From the NCBI GenBank assembly GCA_947247005.1, contig OX365945.1:16622501-16686500 (forward strand): a stretch of 64,000 nucleotides of DNA, written 5' to 3'. Below, one piece after another: positions 54,946 through 64,000 of the stretch. Source of the DNA: Spisula solida (taxonomy: Eukaryota > Mollusca > Bivalvia > Venerida > Mactridae). Positions within the stretch are counted from its first letter, which is position 1. Each line of letters starts with the position of its first letter. A program made the position numbers and the translations under genes. The notes under the pieces were generated by a model. It saw only the letters and a program-made list of their open reading frames with translations, was not told the origin of the DNA and made no database searches.

Positions 54946-55351
54946 GTAAAATATACTAGTATCAATTGTCCAACAATGTTTGACGTGAAAGGAGAGTTAC
55001 TGAGCATACAAGATATTGAAGAAAAAGACCCCTTTCACGCCTTTGAAGAACGATTTATCGGAGACTTGGAGAGAAGTCACCGTTCCTTGACGCCAACGGC
55101 TTTGAACACTCTAATTGTTCATTGTTCTTATATTGAAAGGCAAAAGGGTCAATATATTGGTATTAAAGAAACTTTAACTTATGTTGTTTCAACACTTAAA
55201 GATTATCAATCCAAACTTTTGAAGAAAACTGGAGATGGAGGAGGTGACGTTGAACATTTTACAAGAATTGTCAATTGCTGTGAAGGAGATAGCATTGTCT
55301 GTACCGGCTGGAAATTTGAATGGGTTGTTAGATAATTTTAGAGAAAAGTAG
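54946..55351 (+). CDS. Unrecognised terminal exon, copy 1 (one frameshift)
   Basis: After acceptor 'aacatttttttcag' the frame reads MFDVKGELLSIQDIEEKDPF, EERFIGDLERSHRSLTPTA, GIKETLTYVVSTLKDYQSKL. It then moves one base (between 55219 and 55245) to VTLNILQELSIAVKEIALSV, PAGNLNGLLDNFREK and stops at TAG 55349. The second part has the helical rhythm of the first and a natural end, so one indel in 'ctggagatggaggaggtg' is likely. Acidic, helical protein; no named domain. A second copy of the exon's first half lies at 57028-57234, so the exon is part of a local tandem duplication. Earlier exons were not found. Confidence 0.45.
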
Positions 55352-55396
55352 CAATTAAGCATACTCAAACTTTTATAAGGGAGGAACAAATCACAG

Positions 55397-56356
55397 ACAC
55401 TTGCGGTCTGGATCCCGCCCCCAGCTTCGCACCTGGGTATATTTTTAACATCAACATTGTATACCCAGACCCATACATTAATCACAAAAACATTATTAAA
55501 CGTATCCGGGACAAAAATAAAATATTCGTAAATGTTTCTGTAGCTAAATAACACAAATATAAAATTGTTTGACTGAAATTGCTCGCACACCTTCCTCGAA
55601 TATCGGGTCGTGTTTAACTCACCGTGCAACTTTCCCGCCTATATTTGGTGTCCTTCGGTCAAGTACACATTACTCATCACGATGATGATAGTGACAGAAA
55701 CCTATACCTGCCCCTGCCTCCACAATTTGCGAGAACGTTGGCAATTTTCAACTAAAAAAACGCCGCGCACATAATCTTTCGACATGGTTTCCCGCCTGAT
55801 CGATACGATTGTACTTGACAATGAGTTTTTCATGAGACACCGGCGCCGCGCGTTGAACGTTGGAACCAGGTATGTAAATAGGCCATTCGGAATACCTTGT
55901 TTGGGTCAAACGTTCAACGCGCGACACGGTTCTTATGTATCAGGCTGGGAACCACCGTTAAAATTGTCGAAAGTTTATGTGCGCGGCAGAAAATGAGATG
56001 ACAATTGCAAACGATCTCGCATATTTTGAAGACATGAGCGCCGATCGAGTATTGTCAGTATTGTTATCGTATAGATTAATTTATTAGTGACCGAAGGGCA
56101 CCAGAAATATACGGGAAAGTTGCTAAACGAGTTTTACACGATACATTTTTCTAGGTCGGTGTGCGAGAAAGTTCAGCGAAACATTTTTATCTTTGTGTTA
56201 TTAAGCAGTAGAGGACGTACGTAGATTTTTGTATTAATATCAAATACATTCAACAAATGTTTGTGTGAGTACTGAATGGGTCTGGATATATAATAAATAT
56301 AAAAAATATTTCAAGGCGCGTAGTTGGAGAGGGGGCGTGGTCCAGACCCCAAGTGT
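55397..56356. repeat. Near-1-kb imperfect palindrome (foldback/MITE-like)
   Basis: The whole segment is one inverted repeat about an axis near 55880. Pairs, outer to inner: 'acacttgcggtctggatccc' with 'ggtccagaccccaagtgt'; 'ctcgcacacc' with 'ggtcggtgtgcgag'; 'ggtgtccttcggtca' with 'tgaccgaagggcacc'; 'cgccgcgcacataatctttc' with 'gaaagtttatgtgcgcggc'; 'gcgcgttgaacgtt' with 'aacgttcaacgcgc'. Arms are about 470 bp with small indels. A 70-codon frame (55784-55996) crosses the axis and is probably incidental. 'gaggaacaaa' lies just outside both ends (55381 and 56359), a possible target duplication. Confidence 0.8.
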
Positions 56357-56639
56357 ATGAGGAACAAATAAGGAAAAAGTAACAATAAGGATACTATATT
56401 TACTAGGTATCGGACTAAATAATAAAAGACTTATTGAGCCTATAATGGCTGTTTTTTTTTGTGAACCAGTTACGCATGTAGGCACTCGGAGGCTAGGTAC
56501 GGCGACAAGTGTTTCAACATGAGCAACAGAGTAAGAATTATTACGCCCTTGGCTTGGTCATGATGTCCAATCTATAAGTAATTCTGCACTCAGATGTATA
56601 TCTGAGTAACATGTGTTACACTTCTTAACGTTTTAATGT

Positions 56640-56985
56640 CGAACATCTTAACCCTGAACCCTTTTAAATATACAACATCGGAGCATTGAACCCCTTTAAA
56701 TATACAAAGAAAGACCTGCTGCAGTCGTTTTATTAATGTCTAAGCATTGAAGCCCTTTAAATATACAACGAAAGACCTGCTGCAGTCTGGGGGGGGGGGG
56801 GGGTTAATGTCAAACATCTTAGCATTGAACCCCTTTAAATATGCAATGAAAGACCTGCTGCAGTCGGGGTTTGTAATGTCTTAGCATTAAACCCCTTTAA
56901 ATATACAACGAAAGACCTGCTGCAGTCGAGGGGGGGGGTTAATGTCAAACATCTTAGCATTGAACCCCTTTAAATGGTACTTTTC
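56640..56985 (+). repeat. Minisatellite with poly-G tracts, 5 units
   Basis: Unit 'agcattgaacccctttaaat' + 'atacaacgaaagacctgctg' + 'cagtc', followed in some copies by a G run (about 15 G near 56789, 9 G near 56930) and 'ttaatgtcaaacatctt'. Units are about 65-85 bp. The last unit runs directly into the duplicated upstream region of the exon at 57028. Confidence 0.85.
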
Positions 56986-57027
56986 TCGTCAATGTACACT
57001 TAATTATTTATCTTTAACTTTTTTCAG

Positions 57028-57234
57028 GTGAAAGATACTACCGGTCAAAGCAATTGTCCAACAATGTTTGATGTGGAAAGAGAGTTATTAAGCATAAAAA
57101 ATATCGAAGAAAATGACCCTTTTGAAGAACGATTTATCAGAGACTTGGTGGGAAGTTACCGCTCCTTGACGTCTATGGCTTTGAACACTCCAATTGTTCA
57201 ATTTGTTTTGGACGAGTCAATATCTTTGTATTAA
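57028..57234 (+). pseudogene. Unrecognised exon, copy 2 (truncated)
   Basis: Second copy of the exon at 54946: acceptor 'ctttaacttttttcag', then NCPTMFDVERELLSIKNIEE, NDPFEERFIRDLVGSYRSL, MALNTPIVQF, after which similarity ends and the frame stops at TAA 57232. Compared with copy 1 it lacks the 'HAF' insertion and most of the second half. The preceding 'ggtacttttctcgtcaatgt' is shared too (54893 and 56976), so the duplicated segment includes intron sequence. Confidence 0.5.
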
Positions 57235-58408
57235 AGAAACAATTGAAATACCATTTCAATACATGTACAATTGAAATATTTATTGATAGTAAAAACGCTA
57301 TTCTTGATATTTTTACCTCACAGACAAAGTAAAACTATGAAACTTAGGAGTTCAAAGTTGAAGACAATGCAGAGTGTGTTGTTGGAATCCTGCACCTCAA
57401 ACAACATTGAATATCAGCCTTGGTGTAGTTTGAGTACTTGAATGGTATCTGTCTTATTATAGTCAGGGTACTAGTCGGTCTTACCAAGGAGCAAATTGCC
57501 GCTAAAGCATACGCGTAATCTATGCACAATAATGTAAACTTAATGCATGTGGTTGCAATAAGTTGTAACAAGTACTACCGATGCAGCTGATACATTTTAG
57601 TGGCAACATGAATGCATAGTTGTAAGAAGAATGTTTGGGTATAGGGACCTGTAGCGACTCACTGATATCACATTCATTAATTATAAACAGGGGAATAACT
57701 AATGTCGAGATCGCAAAACAACCAATTATACAAACGGTCTTATCCCCAATAAAATGACTGATAAAAGGGTGTGACAGCAACCATATCCATTTTCGTCAAG
57801 ATAAGCCCAGATCTGGGTAACTATCAAGTAATTAAACAATTCTTAACGATTGCGGGGAGGCCAACATTTTTCAGCCTGTTTCCTGTGGGGTGATATTCAA
57901 TATTGATGTGATTTAATTGGAGACCAAGGATAGCCAATCATATCGTCTGTTACTGACCAAGAGTTTAATATGGTATGATCTCATTGGTTTATGTGTACAA
58001 TATCTAGGCCAAGTGCAATTATAGGCCAAATCGACCCAGGTCTTCTTGGGTCATGGTCCTTTAATTATCAATTAATTAATTTTGTTTTTTGGACATACTA
58101 GTAATATCTAGACCAAGTTCAATTATAGGCCAACTCGACACATGCCTTTTTATTTTAGATTACCAAAATAGTAAAATAGACCAAGCCGCATTGTTTTTTA
58201 CATTCAATTTACCCTGTCCCAAGACGGGCGTATTTTGTGACATTTGGCTCTTATTAGTTCTGAGTTATTCAAACCCGACTTGTTGTTATCTGCATTATGG
58301 CATGAATGCTGTAACCGGACCCTAGCGCCAGTGTTTATCAAACACAGCGCGTTATAAAGTAAAAACCGTAATCATACGGCGCATAATTGTCTTAGATAAG
58401 AAATGCCA
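57235..58408. other. No gene seen
   Basis: Several short frames on both strands without motifs. 'aatatctaggccaagt(g/t)caat' near 58000 and 58105 is a short direct duplication ('tataggccaa' follows both). Confidence 0.35.
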
Positions 58409-59160
58409 CAATGTCTGTATACAAATTACAGCGACAATACAAGTCGCGAGTTCACAGGTGGCCTGCGTGTACAATTACAGTAAAAAAATAATGTTATATC
58501 CTTAGAAAATAAGAGATTCGAGAAAACAATTTGTTTGTTGCAAATTATATGTGCTGTGGTCGATGAGGTTTGGATATTTATAGCTTTTTGACAAGATTTC
58601 ATTGTTCTTGATAGTTGTAGGGTTCCAGGGGATACCATTATAATTAGAAAGGCAGGCAAATTTGGTATAATCCAATTAATCAGTGATAATTTTAGTACAA
58701 AACTGACCATATCTGTTTACTTTAGTAACTGTTAAAACCAATGTTGTTGCCGTTGACCAAACCGGTTTATGTTTGTAATCATTACATTATACAGTTGGTA
58801 CACTATGGCAATATGCCGAGTACCAGTGGTTGTTATATGGTTCTTATATGTATAGGCCATGCAACAAGGGGAGAAATCGTTTCCCCAGAGAGAATCGAAC
58901 GCATGTTTCCATAGGTAGCCCAATAACCAGGGAAAATTGAAATGTCAAAGCGTGGCTGAACGGCTGATCTGCTGAAAGCAGCCCTCGAGTTATTGGTAAT
59001 TATTCTATAACTTTATGCACCAACCCCATTGGACACGCTACTTACAATCTCCTAATAATAACACGTCATCGTGTATGACAGTATGCACGCAACTTTCAAA
59101 AGTCAAACTTATCACAGTATAACAAATGTCAAAGCATAATGTAACACTGCCATCTCGGCG
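58409..59160. other. No gene clearly seen
   Basis: An ATG at 58411 starts MSVYKLQRQYKSRVHRWPA, 26 codons, sharing MSVY with the possible first exon at 59214; this may be chance. 58880-58925 on the minus strand has a box-B-like 'gcgttcgattctc' but no box A. Confidence 0.3.
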
Positions 59161-59164
59161 ATGC

Positions 59165-59171
59165 TATAAAT
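59165..59171 (+). promoter_or_regulatory. Possible TATA box
   Basis: TATAAAT 49 bp before the ATG at 59214, giving room for a transcription start near 59195 and a short leader. Judged only from spacing to the first-exon candidate. Confidence 0.3.
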
Positions 59172-59213
59172 CCCGATATCTGTATTTTGTTTATTACAAA
59201 TGTTTCCGGCAAA

Positions 59214-59293
59214 ATGTCAGTATACAGCGAATTAAATGAGTCACGACTATATCGCAAAGTTCGTATGAAATCTATGAAAGATTTACTAGGACA
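59214..59293 (+). CDS. Possible first coding exon, unrecognised
   Basis: ATG in good context (gcaaaATGT) opens MSVYSELNESRLYRKVRMKS then MKDLLG and ends at a consensus donor (GGACA|gtaagt) in phase 2. A TATA box lies 49 bp upstream. The protein start is charged and has no signal-peptide character. No downstream exon could be linked within the window, partly because the region beyond 59.47 kb is repeat sequence. Confidence 0.35.
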
Positions 59294-59471
59294 GTAAGTC
59301 TACAAAACATTATGCACACATATCACATTAAATGTCAGACATTTGCACTCAGTCTGAAATTTTTTTTTTAAATCTGAAATATTTTTTTTAAATCGATCAG
59401 ATCGTTTTACATCTTTTAAACAATTTCAGTGATATTTAACTGGGTTATATTTTGACAGTTACCAGTCTGTG

Positions 59472-60055
59472 TAGCACGGAGACTTTGACCTGATCATGAC
59501 CTTTATGCATGAATATTTTACAAGGTTCTCGCACTGATTGTAATGGGGGGAAATAGTAAATTATCCCCCCCCCCCTTACTACTCTCTAAAACTCCACAGG
59601 TCCTATCATGCGGATTACTCTGTTTTTATCCCTGTTTTGTTTGTTGTACATGGTAGTAATTAGGCTGAAATATTTGCAACATTAATTATCAGATCAAATA
59701 ATAAGTTTGGCTACATGTTGTTTACACACCATGGTATATAAATTTTTATGGCCCTAAAATATTAGATAATACAGAAGTGAGAAATTTCATATCTAAAATC
59801 AATGATATTTCTGTTAGAAACAAGGATAAAGTCCGAGGATCTCAACTAGTTAGGACCTGTATGCTAATTGGTCTACCTCGGGCTTTATCTTACAAGGGAG
59901 ATAATTTATATGTCACTTATTATAAATTTCCACGAGCAAATCGTACACCATCAGTCCTTTAGATTTGTGTTGGTATATTACACATCGAGGGTCGTCGTAG
60001 TAATTTCCGCTTATGAAAACATACAGCCGTGATTATAAATATAGGCAAATATTTA
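59472..60055 (+). repeat. Dispersed repeat R2, split by about 375 bp
   Basis: 59472-59545 ('gcacggagactttgacctga', 'ctttatgcatgaatatttta', 'caaggttctcgcactga') matches 41104-41170, and 59925-60055 ('ataaatttccacgagcaaat', 'tgtgttggtatattacacat') matches 41175-41310. The stretch between, which includes a 10-C run near 59566, is absent from the other copy, so it is a candidate insertion. Confidence 0.65.
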
Positions 60056-60476
60056 CGTAGAACCATAATTACATCCTACCTACTCCCATTCCAAATTTCA
60101 TAATTTTTTAATTACTTATTATAATTTATTCTCTGTTGTAATATTGAAATTACATGAATTTGGAGACTTTAACGCAGGGAGGTAATCTGGTATTCCATTG
60201 ATGTATTGTTGTCATTAAATTTTTAACCGTTATAATCCGTGAACAACGCGATTGACATTGCTGTGATGAAGCCGAAATTTATGAGGCCCGTATAAGTCGG
60301 TTTATTTAGGTATGTCGCATGTAATAATATCATGAAAAAGCAGTGAAAGCTATGTACATACGCATACATGTATATATACTTATGTTAAATTAAGAACTTA
60401 ATACAAATATTGCAATGTCTATGTACGCAATAACATGTATAGTCTAAACTCTTATGACTGAACCAGGTCTATATAA
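60056..60476. other. No gene seen
   Basis: AT-rich spacer. Confidence 0.35.
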
Positions 60477-61292
60477 TTTCAAGTTATGTATACATCTACG
60501 GAAACCTTGTGTAATGGTCTGAAAGCGACATTCACTCGTTTAAAGAATACCGAATATTTCAAGTTATGTATACATCTACTACTGAATGACCGGCAATCAG
60601 TCGTACTTAAGTAGTCCAAATGGTTTGAAAACGCTGCAAGAGGTCGAAACGCTTTACAATGTAGGGTTAACGCATGCTTTTTCGGGCTATAACATCTGCA
60701 GAGTCCCGAGGGACGGTTGGTGCCCAAGCCCGCCAGGGACTCTGCATATGTTATAACAAGAAAAAAAAACATGCGTAAACGCTATTATAGCATACAAAAC
60801 ATCAATTAATGCGTTTGTTTGTCAAAATAATGATATTTTGGCGGGAGATTTTGTGGCGACGTCACGAAAACAAACGTAACGTCATACCAGTTATTGTTAT
60901 GCACGTCAACTTCCGGGAATGGCAAATACAAAGAAAACATGGATACTGCGGGTTTGTTTACATTTATAATTTAAATATTATGGAAATATTATAGAAAACT
61001 AATTAGTAGTTAGAAATAAAAAGAGAATTACTGATCATTTGACGCTGTACAACGTTTATAGTCGCCGGCGCGGCCCTGAAATAAGCATACGTAAAACTGG
61101 ACGTTAACAGCGCGTGAATCTTTATGTTTACGCATGGTTTTCGTCCCGTTAACGTATGGGCAAAATCACCGTTTTTATGCTATAATGTACGTTATAGCAC
61201 AACCAGTTCGACCGACAGCTGTATGGATCGAACCCGCCAGGCTAAGACTGGTAGCCAGTCATTCAGTAGTAGATATACACGTATACAATTAT
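60477..61292. repeat. Nested inverted-repeat element
   Basis: 'tatgtatacatctactactg' + 'aatgac' (60563-60590) is inverted at 61264-61290 ('gtcattcagtagtagatata'). Inside it, 60669-60707 ('gcatgctttttcgggctata', 'acatctgcagagtccc') pairs with 60735-60777 ('gggactctgcatatgttata', 'aaaacatgcgta') as a hairpin. 'ttcaagttatgtatacatct' also occurs as a direct repeat at 60478 and 60558. No gene supported; a 97-codon minus-strand frame spans the hairpin. Confidence 0.7.
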
Positions 61293-61611
61293 AATTCATA
61301 AAACAACTATTCCATACTTTTCACTATTATTCACTTATTCGGTAAATTTGTTTGAGTATTACCAGCCGTATTTTCAGAATTTTAAGTAGATACACCCGAA
61401 AATATGTAATACACAAACAGATGCACAGACGGGCCTCGCATATGCTATATTAGATAGGTTACAAATACGTAAATCAACCGTTAGACGTGTCACATGACCA
61501 TAAAATCGGCTGTTGCATGTATCAAGTTAAACTTCATTGTTAACAAACAAAATTTTACATAGAACCTATAAACAAAACCTTTTTACACATGCCCGATGTT
61601 GTTTAGATTTA

Positions 61612-61735
61612 ATTGCATATTAGGTACAGTAGATGCATATTAGGTACAGTAGATGCATATAAGGTACAGTAGATGCATATTAGGTACAGTAGATGCATAT
61701 TAGGTACAGTAGATGCATATTAGGTACAGAAGATA
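61612..61735 (+). repeat. 20-bp minisatellite, 6 copies
   Basis: Unit 'gcatattaggtacagtagat' repeated six times, nearly perfect (one copy has 'ataaggtac', the last 'acagaagat'). Confidence 0.95.
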
Positions 61736-61739
61736 CATT

Positions 61740-61940
61740 TCATTCACTCGTGCGAAATCTCAAATACTTATAGGTGCAGTAAATACTGAGAAATCATCAT
61801 TTTAGACGATTTTTTTCGCTGCACTTTCCCTGAATGAGACCTATGCACATGTTAAGTTTCAAACTAAACATGGCGGACGGACTGGGGGACGGACGAAGCG
61901 GCAACTAGATCTATATGAAAAATTTGGGGGAGCATAAAAG
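61740..61940 (+). repeat. 3' part of a dispersed bivalve-type repeat
   Basis: 'tttttttcgctgcactttcc', 'gaatgagacctatgcacatg', 'ttaagtttcaaactaaacat' and 'gacggacgaagcggcaacta' then 'tttgggggagcataa'; I recall this ending from bivalve repeats, but no full copy is in the window for comparison. Confidence 0.4.
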
Positions 61941-62944
61941 TGCAATGTACTCGTAACTTGCACGTATACCTGTTTAAACATGTTTTGAAAGATCATGCTA
62001 TACATGTATAAAAAGATTTGTCATACAAAATATACTCATATGTTGGAGGTATTGAACTGATACTCGACTCTATGCATGAATCACTACACATTTTAATAAT
62101 ATGTCAATTTCCGCGAGAAATTCGTGCGTTTTGAGTTGTTGTACCCAAGTTGCAGAAACTACTAACACCATAATTATGACCATAATGCCATAATATGTAC
62201 AGGCAACAATTATAATAAACATCTATTTTGCTCCAAATAAATATTATAGAAAATAAATGTTGCAGGACTCACGGTTTTCGCGCTCGCGCACTGAATACCA
62301 TCCATCCACCATTACAAAACAACATCTCGCTCTATTCACCATCTACAGCCGTATAAACCACCTTGCAGAATAACAATGCGGCTGTTATCTCGGCCCCTTC
62401 GAGCGGGTCAGTCGATTTGATAAAGAGGGGTGCACATATCATTTAGTCTGGCTCACGTACTCTAATCTTACAGTATCATTAACTCTAGCGGACAGGGGCA
62501 TAAAACCCAGATCTACTAAGTTTGTGTATTAGATAAATTGGCAAAGGAGCTAGTCATAAACGATATAAACGTTCTAAGAATGGTATTTATACAGGGAACC
62601 AAAGTTTTAATATCAGCTAGGATCAAATACATTTGTACATATGGTCCCTGATCAATATCAGACACAAATTAAAAATGTTAGAAGTATGGTTGCAGAAAAA
62701 AACTCCTAAAAGGTACCACTATAAAGTCTACTCACAGACATGCATCAGTGCCCGGTCATTTAGTCACATGTCAAGTCGGCTGTAAAAAACGGACACAAAA
62801 TACCACTTTAATAAAAGACCACTTCGAAATTACTGCTACACTTTTCAGGTACATGTCCAACATTACTAAACAATGACTTACGCTATTATTCCTGAATTTG
62901 TTTGAACTATTGTTGAAATTCTTCTCGTCCACTTTGATAGGTAT
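61941..62944. other. No gene seen
   Basis: About 1 kb without a supported frame. 'gactctatgcatgaatcact' near 62070 and 'aatttccgcgagaaattcgt' near 62107 are weak matches to repeat R2. Confidence 0.35.
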
Positions 62945-63016
62945 GTCGCGGTCTGGAATCGAAACCTAGACCTCCAGTACTGGAAGGGGACGCTCAACCA
63001 CTTGGCTATCGAGGCG
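62945..63016 (-). repeat. tRNA-like unit
   Basis: On the minus strand: 'tcgatagccaagtggttgag' (box A TAGCCAAGTGG), then 'ggtctaggtttcgattccag' (box B GGTTTCGATTCC). Same plan as 9294-9361, with which it also shares 'gatagcc' and 'gagcgtcc'. Probably the tRNA-derived head of one SINE family. Confidence 0.55.
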
Positions 63017-64000
63017 GACTAATAGCTAAAATTGTTTTTACGATTTCAATGCATATAGTGTTCTTTGTATATAGGTGATTCCGTAGAACAAACTGATTTA
63101 TGATAGCGTATTATTCTGCGCACTATTATATTGCAGTAACGGCCTGTAAGTATTACGCACATTAATAACGTAAGAAATTCATTATAGAGTATGCAGGTTT
63201 TATTTCTGTGTGCGTGCAATGTTTACTAATGTCTCGCGCTTGTATTTATGTTATACTAGTACAGTACAACCTCTTTAGAGCGGCCCTCTGTATAGCAACA
63301 ACCTCCCTATAACACCTTCACAATTTCCCCAAGCTATTATGTATAATGTTACGTAGTCCTTATGATTTGGTAAAGACAGTAACGCTAGTAGTGTTCGTAT
63401 AGTGGTTTTATTAGTTTGTTACACAGTTCATAACATAGTATAGTACTTCTCAGGTTCACAGCATAAGTCAACTTTTCATACTCATAAACATACTGTCCAT
63501 GCTCATGGCCCAAGCTACTCGCTTGTTGACAGCCCGCACCAACTGGTCTCTCTCGACTCTACTTCTCAACTCTCTAACTCAACTCCGACTGACTGACTGA
63601 CTGACTGAACTCCCCACTAACATGGTATATCATATATTTGACCAGCCTAGACACTTCCGCAATTCACTGACAAGTGTCTGCCCTAGGCTGTCTGTTTTTA
63701 GTGTATGGACATCGAAATATATTGAGATATATAACATAGTACGAATCTATATTTATGCACGTTGATAGGAGAGTGCATTGAAATTAATATGAGATAATTA
63801 GCTATCCTTTGATCATTACATTACCATTCCCTCCCTCTGTTTGAAAACAAAATTTTATCTTAAGTAAAATTTTAACATATTTAACCCAAACCTTTTTTTT
63901 AATGGTATGTTACCATAACGTAGAATCACACAATGATAATCATAGTCAAATAATGAACATAAAACCTGTAAAATAATAACACATAAAGAAACAATAATAT
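63017..64000. other. No gene seen
   Basis: Contains 'acaacctctttagagcggcc' near 63263, wording I associate with dispersed repeats, and a short GACT microsatellite at about 63588-63606. No coding frame of note. Confidence 0.4.

Noticed and set aside
55784..55996. 70-codon frame in the palindrome centre as a transposase fragment
   Set aside because: It spans the axis of the inverted repeat, so its two halves are reverse complements of each other; no transposase motif.
63588..63606. GACT microsatellite
   Set aside because: Real but only about five units; of no further interest.

Overview
The window looks like nuclear DNA from a lophotrochozoan animal, most likely a bivalve mollusc. It is AT-rich, coding DNA is sparse, and genes are broken into short GT..AG-bounded exons. 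It is crowded with dispersed elements whose bodies repeat TGACCTAGTTTTTGACCCC-like phrases and whose ends carry GGTCGCTCACCTGTC / GACAGGTGAGCT inverted motifs; I recall these from clam, cockle and scallop genomes (memory, not a search). No bacterial operon, rRNA or CRISPR is present. Most protein-like signals are single exons, duplicated fragments or frameshifted relics.

Layout. 0-9 kb: dispersed repeats, a 136-bp tandem array (4.3-5.1 kb) and three copies of one repeat containing a short open frame. 9-15 kb: a tRNA-like unit, a possible exon pair, and a duplicated block (11.4-14.7 kb) with two copies of a SET-domain exon resembling KMT5A/PR-Set7. 15.8-17.7 kb: a frameshifted RING-like fragment, a 139-bp tandem array and an intronless Bcl-2-like reading frame with BH1 and a BH2 interrupted by a stop. 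18.5-23.5 kb: the second copy of the duplicated block, with the best-preserved SET exon, followed by a small gene of an unnamed family ending IMPxCV...FPN...VPYxGHxW. 23.8-31.2 kb: a degraded ORF, an 18-codon repeat gene with an F-box-like end, a diverged SET gene split over two exons, a foldback hairpin, and a second IMP...GHxW family member.

31.7-34.4 kb holds the best multi-exon gene: three exons whose splice phases agree, with the last exon carrying two frameshifts. 34.5-37.2 kb is two hairpin-ended elements, one with a tandem array of tRNA B-box-like sequence. 38.5-39.8 kb and 49.1-53.1 kb are arrays of the same 57-bp satellite in opposite orientation; between them lie a foldback, a CGTACG-dense tract and a decayed non-LTR retrotransposon (44.6-47.6 kb) with a D-to-G change in its reverse-transcriptase active site. 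53.3-61.9 kb contains another hairpin-ended element, a duplicated unknown exon, a nearly 1-kb imperfect palindrome, a poly-G minisatellite, a possible TATA box plus first exon, and several inverted repeats. The last 2 kb holds one tRNA-like unit.

The most interesting signals are the Bcl-2-like frame, the amplified SET exons with a shared phase-2 donor, and the fact that a SET fragment is followed by an IMP...GHxW family member in the same orientation at two separate loci. All family assignments come from reading motifs by eye; no similarity search was possible.
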